Shown piece by piece: positions 17,676 to 26,806 of a stretch of DNA of 64,000 bases (positions are counted from its first letter, which is position 1; the number at the start of each line of letters is the position of its first letter). The stretch comes from Flavitalea plasmicola (GTDB lineage Bacteria; Bacteroidota; Bacteroidia; Chitinophagales; Chitinophagaceae). Below the pieces are notes generated by a model, which saw only the letters and a list, made by a program, of their open reading frames with translations, did not search any database and was not told where the DNA came from. Location of the stretch: NCBI RefSeq assembly GCF_030546645.1, contig NZ_JAUOTO010000004.1, positions 62,001-126,000 on the forward strand, written 5' to 3'. The position numbers were made by a program, and so were the translations under genes.

Positions 17676-18552
17676 ATGGCGATCATCCAGGGTTCTCCGG
17701 GGTTTTGCGTCTAATGACTTGCTGACCGGATGGATAATTCCTGTCAAAATAACATTTATTTTTTTGTTTTTAAAAATATATTTTTTGCCAGGGATCAACG
17801 GGGTTAAAAACCAGGGAGGGCGGTGTGGCGGAGGGCTTTTGGGAGTGGTTGTTCCATGGAATTTGGCGGCTGTCGTTGAATGAATTTGGGAGCTGTTGTT
17901 CAATGAATTTGGGAGCTGTTGTTCAATGAATTTGGGAGCAGCTGATCTGCGAGCGGGGGAAGTATAACCTTATTGGGTAGCCGAAGTATTTATTCAGGGT
18001 GATGAACCATGTTGTTTTTTGCCGGAAAGGGGTAGACGTGATTTTTCAGAAAGTGATTGCCAAGACGGCATAATTTCCTTAACTTCGGCATGACCTCGCA
18101 CTATCTATTCTCCGACGGTGTGAGGGTTCTTCGCTGATCGAGCGTTCCTTATCTTTAATTTAATGATGACCTTGCCATTGAGCGCCGGCGGCATTGCGCC
18201 TGCGAACCTTTTTCCTTGTTATTTATTTCTGGTCGGTTAAGATTGTCCGGTTCACTTCTGTGGTTGTTAGTAAGCCGCGGGGGTAAATCGCCGGTGACTA
18301 TTTTGTCGGGGGCCATCGGCCGTGACCCTCATCATATTATGTAAATTAAAATACCAAGGCCGCGACCAAATTTTTAGGATATGAGAAGATACGTAAAAAT
18401 CATTTTATGATACATTATACTGATTAAAAAATATGCGTAACGTATTTGATTAATTTAGAAGATATTGATTCCTAGAAGTTTATCTTCGATGGAGCTTGTT
18501 AGTTATGCCAGAAATAACCTAAATTGGCTTTACCCCTCAAACCGCTGGAGAA
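17676..18552. other. 877-base non-coding gap upstream of araB and the XRE gene
   Basis: This is the only stretch longer than 300 bases without a believable gene. It separates the minus-strand araB from the plus-strand XRE regulator, so it should contain both promoters. The araB-proximal part has an AT-rich block (17740-17785) followed by a 23-bp tandem repeat (17836-17947). The remainder, about 17950-18550, shows no open frame with coding character, no recognisable RNA and no strong hairpin that I could identify by eye. The final 150 bases are AT-rich, as expected for a promoter. Confidence 0.7.
17836..17947. repeat. 23-bp imperfect tandem repeat upstream of araB
   Basis: The unit TGAATTTGGGAGCTGTTGTTCAA is repeated at 17881 and 17904, with a partial copy at 17927. 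Degenerate copies precede it at about 17836 and 17857 (the latter one base longer). Roughly five head-to-tail copies lie 160-270 bases upstream of the araB start codon. The regular spacing and position suggest either multiple binding sites or a slippage-derived repeat. The unit is not palindromic. Confidence 0.75.
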
Positions 18553-18780
18553 ATGGAACAAATGGAACAAAAGATCAAAATAAACAGAATTAAAGCAGTC
18601 CTCGCTGAAAAAGACATGTCGCATAAAGAGCTTGCGACCAGGGTGGGTATAGCCCCCAATAGTGTTACAAGGATCTGTAACAATGAATTCCAGCCTACTT
18701 TAAAGCTTCTGAGGGAAATGGCATTGGCCCTGGATGTGGATATCCGGGAGCTACTGATCCCTACTAAGGAATCTAAGTGA
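18553..18780 (+). CDS. Small XRE-family helix-turn-helix regulator
   Basis: This 75-residue protein consists almost only of a Cro/C1-type DNA-binding domain. The helix-turn-helix is clear at about 23-45 (SHKELATRVGIAPNSVTRIC), followed by QPTLKLLREMALALDVDIRE, the usual last helices. There is no ligand-binding domain and no toxin-like partner. Neighbours are the 877-base gap upstream and, 133 bases downstream, a TPR membrane protein. Its target is unknown; it may regulate its own promoter. The start at ATG 18553 is followed by a second in-frame ATG at 18562, which could also be used. Confidence 0.88.
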   Translation: MEQMEQKIKINRIKAVLAEKDMSHKELATRVGIAPNSVTRICNNEFQPTLKLLREMALALDVDIRELLIPTKESK

Positions 18781-18913
18781 ATTGTCTTATAAGGATGATT
18801 TTTTCTAATTGTCAATGATTTTCCACTGACGATGGCATGTGGTTTTTTCACATGTTTTGCTGCGTCTTTATCTCATCGTTTTGGAGTATTTTTAGGCAAA
18901 AGAGCATGTCGCT

Positions 18914-20686
18914 ATGAGAAAATGCCTGGCCTGCGGGCTGCTGTTGCTAATTGTCTATGTTACAACCGCTCAGAAAGATTTTCTGGCGGACAGCCTGAGG
19001 AAAGATCTATCTATCTCCCATACGGATGCCAGCAAAGCAAATGCGCTGGCGGCGCTGGCTGCCTATTATGGCGGGGTGGATGAAAAGCTGTCGAAAAGCT
19101 ATGGAGATCAGGCCATGGAGGTGGCCGAGCTGAGCCGGGACCGGAAGCTGATAGCGACGACCTGGCTAAAAGCGGGTTTCCGGCTGCTGAACAAGCCGGG
19201 TGTTGCGAACAACATGGCAATTGCGATGGATTGTTTCCAGCAAGCCGAAAAGGTTGCCCGTGATAGCGACCTGGAGGATGAGCTTGGCTTTGCCTATGTG
19301 GGGATGGCGCGGGTGGCCCGGGGATCGGGTGATTACGGGCAGGCCCTGAACTACAACAACCTGGCGCTTTCGGTGGCGAGCACCTCCGGCAATGACTCGC
19401 TGAAAGTTACCGCTTATAACTCGATGGGGTATACTTACCGTTACAGGAATGAAAAGCTGCTGGCATTCCGTCATCACCTGGATGCATTGAATGTGGCAGA
19501 GTTGTCGGGCAGGGATCCTTTGTTGGCGCTGGCCTATCATGCGCTGGCCGATTTTTATGTCGCGATCGAGGAATATGACAAGGCGATCGATTATGAGATG
19601 AAGGTCATGGCCATCGACCGGAAGGCGGGAAATAAATATGCGCTGCTGGACGATTATAATAATACGGGCAAGATCTTCGTACGGAAGAAGCAATCTGACC
19701 TGGCATTGTCCCTGTATGAAAAATCCATTGCGCTGGCGGATTCACTGCATTATATTTCCTATAAGCTCAATCCTTACCTGGATATTGCCAATATGTATTT
19801 CAATAATGATGAGACGCTGAAAGGGATGGCGTATCTCAACGATCACCCGGAAATAAAAGATTGGTTTATCCGTACGGGCATTGGGTTTTTCCTGGATGAG
19901 GGGTATGGCAGCATTTATTCGCTGCTGGGTAAATACGACTCCGCCTATTATTACTTCAAGCGGGCGGAGCCGGAGATCGAGCAGAAGGCCAATCCATTCG
20001 GTAAATATGATTTCTACAGGCAATTTGGGGATTTCTATAAGAGCAAGGGGGACTACAAGACGGCAATAACGTATTACCTGAAGTCAAAGGCGATTGGGGA
20101 AGATGTAAAAGATATATATCTGCTGGAGACCACCGCAAAGAACCTGGATACTTTATATGGGAAGGCGGGGGATTTCAGGACTGCCTATTCCTATAACGTG
20201 GCTTACAATCAATATAAAGATAGTCTGCGGAACCTGGCGAAGGAAGCCGATCTGCTCAAGCTGGAAGTGGATAATGACAATAAGCGTCATGAGCGGCTGG
20301 CCAGGGAGGAAGAGGAGCGGGTTCATCGGAGGCACAATATCCAGTATATGGGTTTTACGGCGGGGATCGTCACATTATTCATAGTACTGGTGATGCTGGG
20401 ATTTTTCATGGTGTCGCCGCGGACGATCAGGGCGCTGGGGTTTTTCTCTTTTATCTTTTTGTTTGAATTCATTATTCTATTGGCTGACAAGCAGATACAT
20501 GAGTGGACGCATGGGGAGCCCTGGAAAATCCTGTTGATCAAGATCTTCCTGGCTGCCGGTCTGCTGCCTTTGCATCATTGGCTGGAACATAAAGTGATAC
20601 ACTATCTGAATACCCGCCGGAAGTTCGTACCTGGGAAGGCCTTATTTAAACTAAAAAAAGAAGTTCCCTCCACTGCTGTCGAATAA
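18914..20686 (+). CDS. Exported TPR-repeat protein with C-terminal membrane helices
   Basis: This 590-residue protein begins with a signal peptide (about 1-19, ending TTAQ), followed by many tetratricopeptide-like repeats to about residue 455 (for example DYGQALNYNNLALSVAS, EYDKAIDYEMKVMAI, DYKTAITYYLKSKAIGE). A basic coiled-coil-like stretch (about 440-480) leads into three or four membrane helices between about 483 and 570. The layout resembles the sensor half of the TPR-type histidine kinases or LuxR-type regulators common in Bacteroidota, but no kinase, HTH or LytTR domain follows the membrane part. The TPR region would face the periplasm. It may be a truncated sensor or a scaffold. The function is unknown. 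Confidence 0.8.
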   Translation: MRKCLACGLLLLIVYVTTAQKDFLADSLRKDLSISHTDASKANALAALAAYYGGVDEKLSKSYGDQAMEVAELSRDRKLIATTWLKAGFRLLNKPGVANNMAIAMDCFQQAEKVARDSDLEDELGFAYVGMARVARGSGDYGQALNYNNLALSVASTSGNDSLKVTAYNSMGYTYRYRNEKLLAFRHHLDALNVAELSGRDPLLALAYHALADFYVAIEEYDKAIDYEMKVMAIDRKAGNKYALLDDYNNTGKIFVRKKQSDLALSLYEKSIALADSLHYISYKLNPYLDIANMYFNNDETLKGMAYLNDHPEIKDWFIRTGIGFFLDEGYGSIYSLLGKYDSAYYYFKRAEPEIEQKANPFGKYDFYRQFGDFYKSKGDYKTAITYYLKSKAIGEDVKDIYLLETTAKNLDTLYGKAGDFRTAYSYNVAYNQYKDSLRNLAKEADLLKLEVDNDNKRHERLAREEEERVHRRHNIQYMGFTAGIVTLFIVLVMLGFFMVSPRTIRALGFFSFIFLFEFIILLADKQIHEWTHGEPWKILLIKIFLAAGLLPLHHWLEHKVIHYLNTRRKFVPGKALFKLKKEVPSTAVE

Positions 20687-20732
20687 AATTCTTGATTCCG
20701 GTAGGATCTCTGTATTTTATTCTGAAAATCGG

Positions 20733-20740
20733 TATATTTG
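20733..20740 (+). promoter_or_regulatory. Possible -7 element before the Lrp gene
   Basis: TATATTTG matches the Bacteroidota -7 consensus TAnnTTTG exactly and ends 12 bases before the ATG of the Lrp-type gene. No good TTTG element was found at the expected 17-23-base distance upstream, so the call is weak. Confidence 0.35.
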
Positions 20741-20752
20741 CCAAAAATAATT

Positions 20753-21226
20753 ATGGAATTCGTTTTGGATAATACCGACATGCATATCCTCCAGCTCATG
20801 CAGGAGAATGCACGTATTTCCAATGTGGATATGGCGAAGAAGCTGGACATGGCGCCTTCGGCTGTATTAGAACGGGTAAAAAAGCTGGAGCAGCGGAAAG
20901 TGATCCGTCATTACACGACTTCTATCGATCCTGCGGCATTGGAGCAGAAGTTGCTGGCCTTTATTTACATCAAGACGAATGATGGCATGGGTTGCAGCAC
21001 TACGGGTGCTGCGCTGGCCAGGATACCGGAAGTGCAGGAGGTGCACAATATTGCCGGCGACGATTGTTTTCTTGTGAAGGTGCGCGTGGCCGATGCGGCC
21101 TGCCTGATCGCGCTGATGCGTAATGAGTTTGCCCGCATACCAACGATCCAGTCCACGAAAACTACTATCGTACTTGAGACTGTGAAAGAAGAACAGAAAT
21201 TACTGATCCCGATGTCTAAAAAATAG
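20753..21226 (+). CDS. Lrp/AsnC-family transcriptional regulator
   Basis: This 157-residue protein has an N-terminal winged helix-turn-helix (LDNTDMHILQLMQENARISN, then DMAKKLDMAPSAVLERVKKL) and a C-terminal RAM/ligand-binding domain (about 70-150, with VQEVHNIAGDDCFLVKVRV). Such proteins form octamers and respond to amino acids. It is followed after 4 bases by an EamA-family exporter, a frequent pairing in which the Lrp protein controls amino acid export. The ATG at 20753 is preferred over an upstream TTG at 20738 because it gives the standard family N-terminus. Confidence 0.93.
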   Translation: MEFVLDNTDMHILQLMQENARISNVDMAKKLDMAPSAVLERVKKLEQRKVIRHYTTSIDPAALEQKLLAFIYIKTNDGMGCSTTGAALARIPEVQEVHNIAGDDCFLVKVRVADAACLIALMRNEFARIPTIQSTKTTIVLETVKEEQKLLIPMSKK

Positions 21227-21230
21227 TGTT

Positions 21231-22298
21231 ATGCCTTCCTCATCCAACAGACCTGTCTCTACCGTCCAGGTAGTTGTCGCCTTTGCGATCCTTTATATCG
21301 TATGGGGTTCAACCTATTTCTTTATCCGCATGGCTGTCGAGCATATACCGCCGATGTTAATGGGGTGTATGCGTTTTCTGATATCAGGGGCCCTGATGTT
21401 GTTGTGGTGTGTGGTTACGAAGCAGCAGATCTTCTCCTGGAAGTATATGCGTCCTGCCATTGTCAGCGGGCTGTTGTTGTTGTTCCTGGGGAATGGCGGA
21501 TTGATCTGGAGTGAGCAATATCTGGCGAGCTCGCTGGCGGCGATCTTACTGGCGGGAGGTCCTATCTGGTTCGTGTTGCTGGACCGGAGCAAATGGAGGG
21601 AAAATTTCCGGAGCAGGGCAACGATCATCGGGCTGCTGGTGGGATTTGCGGGGGTGATCTTATTGTTCGGGGAGCGGCTGTTTGCAGCTACAAGCTACAA
21701 GCTACAAGCTGCGAGTGGGGATGGAGGGGCCGTCAGGAATGCGGCGGGGCATTGGCAGGTGATCGCGCTGGGGGTATTAGTAGTTAGTTCAATATGTTGG
21801 GCGGCCGGTTCTTTATACTCTAAATACCGTGCTGCCGGCAATCCCAATTCCGTGACTGCGGGCTGGCAGATGTTTGCGGCCGGGGTGGCGTTCATTCCGG
21901 CCAGCTGGGGCAGTGGGGAATTGTCCCATTTCCACTGGCAGGAAGTGACGATGTCTTCATGGCTGGCTGTCGTTTACCTGGTGATCATGGGGTCACTGGC
22001 GGGGTACACTGCTTTTACCTGGCTGCTGCAGGTGCGGTCTGCCACGCAGGTGAGCACCCATGCATATGTTAACCCGGTGGTGGCAGTTTTGCTGGGTGTC
22101 TTTTTTGCAGGTGAAAAAATGTCTCCTATCCAGCTGCTGGGGCTGGCCATCATACTTATCAGTGTATTACTGATCAACCTGGCCAAATACCGGGCCTCGC
22201 ACGGTGTCACGGGCGTCGCAAAGACATCGAGTGATAAATCTGTTGACGAAAGGCGCAATTCTATTGTCATAAATGTCCCAAAGGCGCCGGCCCGCTGA
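21231..22298 (+). CDS. EamA/DMT-family permease, probable amino acid or metabolite exporter
   Basis: This 355-residue protein has about ten membrane helices arranged as two EamA repeats, the drug/metabolite transporter fold. The first repeat starts VVAFAILYIVWGSTYFFIRM and the second IALGVLVVSSICWAAGSLYS. It is probably an exporter controlled by the adjacent Lrp-type regulator (4-base gap). Between helices 5 and 6, in the loop joining the two repeats, lies an extra segment TSYKLQAASG encoded by the 7-base repeat at 21688-21715. It is in frame and does not disturb the helices, so the protein is probably still functional. The substrate is unknown. Confidence 0.9.
   Translation: MPSSSNRPVSTVQVVVAFAILYIVWGSTYFFIRMAVEHIPPMLMGCMRFLISGALMLLWCVVTKQQIFSWKYMRPAIVSGLLLLFLGNGGLIWSEQYLASSLAAILLAGGPIWFVLLDRSKWRENFRSRATIIGLLVGFAGVILLFGERLFAATSYKLQAASGDGGAVRNAAGHWQVIALGVLVVSSICWAAGSLYSKYRAAGNPNSVTAGWQMFAAGVAFIPASWGSGELSHFHWQEVTMSSWLAVVYLVIMGSLAGYTAFTWLLQVRSATQVSTHAYVNPVVAVLLGVFFAGEKMSPIQLLGLAIILISVLLINLAKYRASHGVTGVAKTSSDKSVDERRNSIVINVPKAPAR
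21688..21715 (+). repeat. Heptamer tandem repeat inside the EamA gene (4 units)
   Basis: Three CTACAAG units and one CTGCGAG unit lie in frame in the inter-repeat loop of the transporter and are translated as TSYKLQAAS. The units match the intergenic copy at 4924-4965 and the copy in the phosphoesterase gene at 27866. Confidence 0.9.
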
Positions 22299-22332
22299 AA
22301 AAAATCCATAGAAAGCCGTAAATTACGCGGGT

Positions 22333-23565
22333 ATGGATTACAATATTATTCTGGCGCAGGCACAACAGTATGTACTTAATTTTTTTGACTCGCACGTCGA
22401 CGAAAGGATCGTTTATCATGACCGTATCCATACGGAACAAGTGGTGGAAGCTGCCCGGATGATCGGTCAGCATTATCAGTTGTCGGAAAGGGATTTTTTT
22501 ATTGTAAATGTGGCTGCGTGGTTTCATGATACGGGGTATTTCAAGGGTGGAGCGCCGGGTCATGAGGAGAGGGGGGCGGAGATGGCGGTGGCTTTTCTCA
22601 CGGGCACGGGTGTGGATGCCGGGGCTATGCAGTCAGTAAGGGGCTGTATCCTGGCGACACAGATACCGCAGAAGCCCACCAACCTGCTGGAAGACATTGT
22701 CTGCGATGCGGATCTTTTTCACCTGGGAACGGACCGTTTTGCGGAGCGGAATAAGCTGATGCGTAAAGAGATGGAGGCTTTTAAGGGCAAGAAGATCAGC
22801 AAGGACGAATGGCGGCGGAGCACTATCCGGCTGCTGGAGGTACACAAGTACAATACGGATTACTGTCGTCTCCTGCTGAATGAGCAGAAGCAGGAGAACC
22901 TGGATAAGCTACGGGAAAAAGAGGGGGTGCCGGCGTCGACGAATGCTATTACTGCGTTGCTGCGCCAGCATGTGGAGGGGGGTGAGGATGAGCAGGAGGG
23001 GCTGAAGCCGGAAAAGAAAAAGGGTAAAAAGGATCCCGGGAGGGGGATTGATACCGTCTTCCGGATCACTTCCAATAATAACCAGCGTCTAAGCAGTCAG
23101 GCTGATAGCAAGGCGCATATCATGATCCAGGTGAACTCTATTATTATTTCCGTGTTATTAAGTTTATTACTACGCAAGATCGAGGATCATACTAACCTGG
23201 CGATCCCGGCCACTATCCTATTGACCGTTAATCTCGTTACTATCATATTTTCCATACTGGCGACCCGGCCCCATATACCGCCCGGCACTTTTAGCAAGCA
23301 GGACCTTGACGAAAAGAAAGTAAATTTGCTTTTTTTCGGCAATTTTTACAAGATGAGCCTGCAGGAGTATGCCGGGGGTATGTTGCAGATGATGGATGAC
23401 CGCGACTTTCTTTATGGGAGTCTGATCCGGGATGTCTATTTCCAGGGGATCGCTCTGGGCAACAAGTACCGCTGGTTGAGACTGTCCTACAATGTTTTCA
23501 TGTACGGACTGATCATTTCCGTGCTCGCGTTCATGATTGCCGCCCTAGCCTACCCGTCCAAATAG
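22333..23565 (+). CDS. HD-domain phosphohydrolase fused to a Pycsar-effector-like (PycTM) membrane domain
   Basis: In this 410-residue protein, an HD-type metal-dependent phosphohydrolase domain occupies about 10-185. Visible metal-site candidates are His29/His33 (YHDRIHTEQ), His65-Asp66 (WFHDTGY), His77 and Asp125/Asp127 (DIVCDADLFH). After a charged linker (215-240) comes a region that resembles the PycTM domain found in effectors of the Pycsar cyclic-pyrimidine defence system. Its conserved start is SSQADSKAHIMIQVNS (about 254-269), with two membrane helices at about 266-282 and 292-310 and a third at 388-407. The C-terminal NFYKMSLQEY segment is also typical. It is followed after only 14 bases by a GAF/cyclase-like gene, so the two are probably co-transcribed. 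Domain calls come from recalled family patterns; a defence role is inference. Confidence 0.8.
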   Translation: MDYNIILAQAQQYVLNFFDSHVDERIVYHDRIHTEQVVEAARMIGQHYQLSERDFFIVNVAAWFHDTGYFKGGAPGHEERGAEMAVAFLTGTGVDAGAMQSVRGCILATQIPQKPTNLLEDIVCDADLFHLGTDRFAERNKLMRKEMEAFKGKKISKDEWRRSTIRLLEVHKYNTDYCRLLLNEQKQENLDKLREKEGVPASTNAITALLRQHVEGGEDEQEGLKPEKKKGKKDPGRGIDTVFRITSNNNQRLSSQADSKAHIMIQVNSIIISVLLSLLLRKIEDHTNLAIPATILLTVNLVTIIFSILATRPHIPPGTFSKQDLDEKKVNLLFFGNFYKMSLQEYAGGMLQMMDDRDFLYGSLIRDVYFQGIALGNKYRWLRLSYNVFMYGLIISVLAFMIAALAYPSK

Positions 23566-23579
23566 TAGAATTTTTTAAA

Positions 23580-25931
23580 ATGCAGAACTTTGTACTTAAC
23601 ATAGCTGAGAGGCTGGAGGGGGGAGACCTTTTAGATTCCCATCTCTCTTTCCGGAGATTCATCGCTTTTCTGAAGGACAGGAAGATGCATGAAAAGACGA
23701 TGAAGCTGAAGTATCTGGAGTTTGTCATCAGTCATTTCGAGCACCGGCTGGCTGGCAAGGATACTGTCACGGCGGAAGAGATGGGAGGGTATGAGGATCT
23801 GATGGAGCTGATCTATTCCGCCCTTTTCCCTGCCATCGAGGATGAGCGGGATAATCTTTGGGCATTGAGCGTACCGATGCGTCCTGTTATATTTTACGGA
23901 ACCGATCCCTTCTATAATTTATTGCGGGACCCGCTGACAGGGGAGCCGAGGGCTTCGCTGATCAATAAGAATAATGAGAAGAGGAAGGGCATCAACCTGG
24001 AGTTCACGTATTCGTTCCTCATCAAACGGCTGTATAATTTCCAGGCTTATTTCCCTGCCGCCTCCATCATCCATTCATTTACGGACGAGTCTACGGGTGT
24101 ATCGAACTATTACCGCCTGAATATAGACACGCGTTTTGTGGATGTCATTCCCAAAGAGCCCCTGCCGAAGCTGGACCTGGAAGCAGTAGAACGGCATTTA
24201 CATGAGGGAACGGCCATCGAATTTCTCCTGAGGACCATTCCGCTGACCATGTTCCGATTTGAGGGATTTGCCGCCATCACGGTGACGGACATTACAACAG
24301 ATTATGTGGTGGAGTCGATCAAGAACACTATCCTGAAGCCGGATTGCTGTGACGGGCATACGCATTATGACCTTGCGATCCGGAGCTTACGGACGCTGGC
24401 GGGGAAGGATTCCGTGGATTTCGGCCTGGTGCCATTCCTGAAAATCAACGGCAAGCCGGTGTTTTCCGGAGAAATATGCTGTCATAGCGTATTGGCAGAG
24501 GCGGCTCTTCAGGAGAATGAAGCGGAAGAAACTTACCTGTCGATGGTGGAAAAGTATTATCGTGATCCGAAGCTTATCTTCTACGAGAATATCACGGACT
24601 CCAACGAAAACAGCGCCTTTTTTTTAAAGACGCTGCGGCGCAATGGGGTAAAGGCCTATGCGATGCTGCCTGTCTGGTATAATGACCAGCTTGCGGGGGT
24701 ATTGGAAGTGTCTTCCCGTCAGGAAGGGACGCTGGACCATTCTTTGCTCTATAAGCTGGATATCGTCCTGCCTTTGCTGGCGCAGCTGCTGCAAAAGAAT
24801 ATCGACGAGTTCGATGCGGGCATTAAGACCGTCGTCAAAGAGAACTTTACTTCTATCCAGCCTGCTGTGGAATGGAAGTTCAACGAGGCCGCCTGGCATT
24901 ATCTGCGAGAGCAGCAGTGGGGGGAGCAGCGTCCGGTGATCGAAACCATCTATTTCGAGAATGTATTCCCTTTGTACGGTGCTATCGATATCCGTAATTC
25001 CACGGTGGAGCGGAACAATGCTTTGCGGAAAGACCTGGAGGCGCAGTTTGAAATATTGATCTTCACGTTGACGAATCTGCAGAAGCAATCGGGCATGGGG
25101 TTGCTGGAGGAGCTGATCTTTCAGTGCAGGAAGTGGCAACAGGCTATATCGGGCATGCTGACAACGGCAGAGGAGATGGAGCTGAATAGTTTTCTAAAAG
25201 AGAAAGTGGATGTCTTTTTTACCCATTTCTCGGAAAGCAGGCCGGATACGGCAGCTATAATCGAGCCGTATCTGAAGGCCATCGATGAGGAGACCGGCAT
25301 TGCCTTCAAATCCCGGCGTGACCTGGAGCTTTCCATACATACGATCAACAAGACCATCAACCGGCAGCTGGAGTCGGCGATGGGGGAATTGCAGAAGACG
25401 TATCCATCTTATTTTGAGAAGTTCAGGACGGATGGTGTGGAATATGATATTTATATCGGGCAGTCCATTGCGCCGGACAAGGTGTTCGACCAGATCTATT
25501 TGCGCAATTTACGTTTGTGGCAGTTGAGCTCGATGGCATCCATTGCCGCGGCGACCCATGCATTGTTACCGCAGATGCCTGGGAAGCTGGTGACGACGCA
25601 ATTGATCTTTGTGCATTCCAATCCCATCGATATCAGTTTCCGCAAGGATGAACGGAGGTTTGATGTGGAAGGGGGGTATAATATAAGATACCAGGTAGTG
25701 AAGAAGCGGGTAGATAAGGTGCATCTGCGTGACAGCAGTGAGCGGCTGACCCAGCCTGGCAAGATCGCCGTGATCTATTTCAACGAAAAAGAAGCTGAGG
25801 AGTACCTGGGGTATGTAAAATATTTGCAGGAGAAAGGCGTGTTGAATAGGGACCTGGAGAACCTGGAACTGGAGGAGCTGCAGGGTGTCAGTGGGTTGAG
25901 GGCGTTCAGGGTCGGGGTATCTTTGGATTGA
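23580..25931 (+). CDS. Large protein with GAF-like region and a class III cyclase-like motif
   Basis: This 783-residue protein has no signal peptide or membrane helix. The N-terminal 250 residues are mostly helical and not recognised. Residues of about 258-405 look like a GAF-type sensor domain, ending in LPVWYNDQLAGVLEVSSR and LLYKLDIVLPLLAQLL. At 463-475 the sequence FPLYGAIDIRNST resembles the first metal-binding motif of class III nucleotide cyclases (FxDIxxST), with Asp470 as candidate ligand. The second metal aspartate expected about 40 residues later is not obvious, so catalysis is uncertain. The last 150 residues (from VEYDIYIGQSIAP) form a soluble domain I cannot name. Its position 14 bases after an HD-PycTM gene makes cyclic nucleotide signalling a reasonable hypothesis, not a conclusion. 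Confidence 0.6.
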   Translation: MQNFVLNIAERLEGGDLLDSHLSFRRFIAFLKDRKMHEKTMKLKYLEFVISHFEHRLAGKDTVTAEEMGGYEDLMELIYSALFPAIEDERDNLWALSVPMRPVIFYGTDPFYNLLRDPLTGEPRASLINKNNEKRKGINLEFTYSFLIKRLYNFQAYFPAASIIHSFTDESTGVSNYYRLNIDTRFVDVIPKEPLPKLDLEAVERHLHEGTAIEFLLRTIPLTMFRFEGFAAITVTDITTDYVVESIKNTILKPDCCDGHTHYDLAIRSLRTLAGKDSVDFGLVPFLKINGKPVFSGEICCHSVLAEAALQENEAEETYLSMVEKYYRDPKLIFYENITDSNENSAFFLKTLRRNGVKAYAMLPVWYNDQLAGVLEVSSRQEGTLDHSLLYKLDIVLPLLAQLLQKNIDEFDAGIKTVVKENFTSIQPAVEWKFNEAAWHYLREQQWGEQRPVIETIYFENVFPLYGAIDIRNSTVERNNALRKDLEAQFEILIFTLTNLQKQSGMGLLEELIFQCRKWQQAISGMLTTAEEMELNSFLKEKVDVFFTHFSESRPDTAAIIEPYLKAIDEETGIAFKSRRDLELSIHTINKTINRQLESAMGELQKTYPSYFEKFRTDGVEYDIYIGQSIAPDKVFDQIYLRNLRLWQLSSMASIAAATHALLPQMPGKLVTTQLIFVHSNPIDISFRKDERRFDVEGGYNIRYQVVKKRVDKVHLRDSSERLTQPGKIAVIYFNEKEAEEYLGYVKYLQEKGVLNRDLENLELEELQGVSGLRAFRVGVSLD

Positions 25932-25941
25932 TCAAGATATT

Positions 25942-26805
25942 ATGATGAAGATTATTAACCTTTTATTTTTGATGGTCCTGGCCGGGTGGGCATGTGGTGA
26001 TAGCGGTGCCCCCGTGGCATCGCCGCCCGGCTATGATCTGAAGAGCCCTGAGAAGTTCGTTATGGGTGAGAACCTGCATGAGATCTCGGGCATCGTCTTT
26101 CTTCCGGGCAAGGACGATTCTTTGTATGCCATCGAGGATGAGGATGGGCGTCTTTTTTATTTTAAGCCCGGAGGGGATAAGGCGGAGCAGGTGAAGTTTG
26201 GCAAGCGGGGCGACTATGAAGATGTGGCTGTGGTGAATGGTCGCACCTTTGTCGTGCTGCGGAGCGATGGTTCGCTGTATGTTTTTGCGGCGGGGGATGT
26301 GCGGGGAGGGGAGAAGCTGCAAGGGAAAGAAGTAAATGAGTTTCTCAATGTGTTGCCGGAAGGGGAATATGAGGGCCTCTACGGAACGTCCGACAGTACG
26401 CTGTATGCTTTATGCAAGAACTGCAAGCAGGACGACCAGCGTGATGGGGTGTCGGGCTATAAGCTACGTCAACAGCGGGACGGCTCTTTTGGTGTTACGG
26501 AGCATTTTACGGTGGACGTGTCGACTATCAATCTATCCAAGGAACAACGGAAGGGGAAGTTCCGACCTTCGGCGCTTGCGCGTCATCCCATTACCCATGA
26601 ATGGTATATCCTGTCTTCTGTCAACAAGATACTGCTGGTGCTGGATGATCAATGGAAAATGAAAACGGCCTATTCCCTGAAGCCCTCCTTATTCAAGCAG
26701 CCGGAGGGGCTGGCTTTTGACAGCAAGGGGAATATGTATATTTCCAACGAGGGGGTCGATGGCAATGCGAACGTGCTGTTGTTCAAATATAACCAACCTA
26801 GATAA
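25942..26805 (+). CDS. SdiA-regulated-type beta-propeller lipoprotein
   Basis: This 287-residue exported protein has a lipoprotein signal (LAGWAC, Cys18 by eye). The rest is a six-bladed-propeller-like sequence resembling the SdiA-regulated family. Landmarks are LHEISGIVFLPGKDDSLYAI, GDYEDVAVVNGRTFVV, FRPSALARHPITHEWYIL and the last-blade PEGLAFDSKGNMYISNEG. The family has no settled biochemical role; some members are linked to esterase-like or phytase-like folds. It starts 10 bases after the GAF/cyclase-like gene, and its stop directly abuts the phosphoesterase gene start. Function unknown. Confidence 0.8.
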   Translation: MMKIINLLFLMVLAGWACGDSGAPVASPPGYDLKSPEKFVMGENLHEISGIVFLPGKDDSLYAIEDEDGRLFYFKPGGDKAEQVKFGKRGDYEDVAVVNGRTFVVLRSDGSLYVFAAGDVRGGEKLQGKEVNEFLNVLPEGEYEGLYGTSDSTLYALCKNCKQDDQRDGVSGYKLRQQRDGSFGVTEHFTVDVSTINLSKEQRKGKFRPSALARHPITHEWYILSSVNKILLVLDDQWKMKTAYSLKPSLFKQPEGLAFDSKGNMYISNEGVDGNANVLLFKYNQPR

Positions 26806-26806
26806 T

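Noticed and set aside
17676-17903. 76-codon N-terminal extension of ribulokinase
   Set aside because: Pro/Lys/Thr-rich with no family match, and the downstream ATG gives the correct AraB N-terminus.
22333-25931. A complete Pycsar defence system
   Set aside because: Only the effector-like membrane domain is recognisable; a bona fide cyclase with both metal aspartates is not visible, so it is reported only as a hypothesis.
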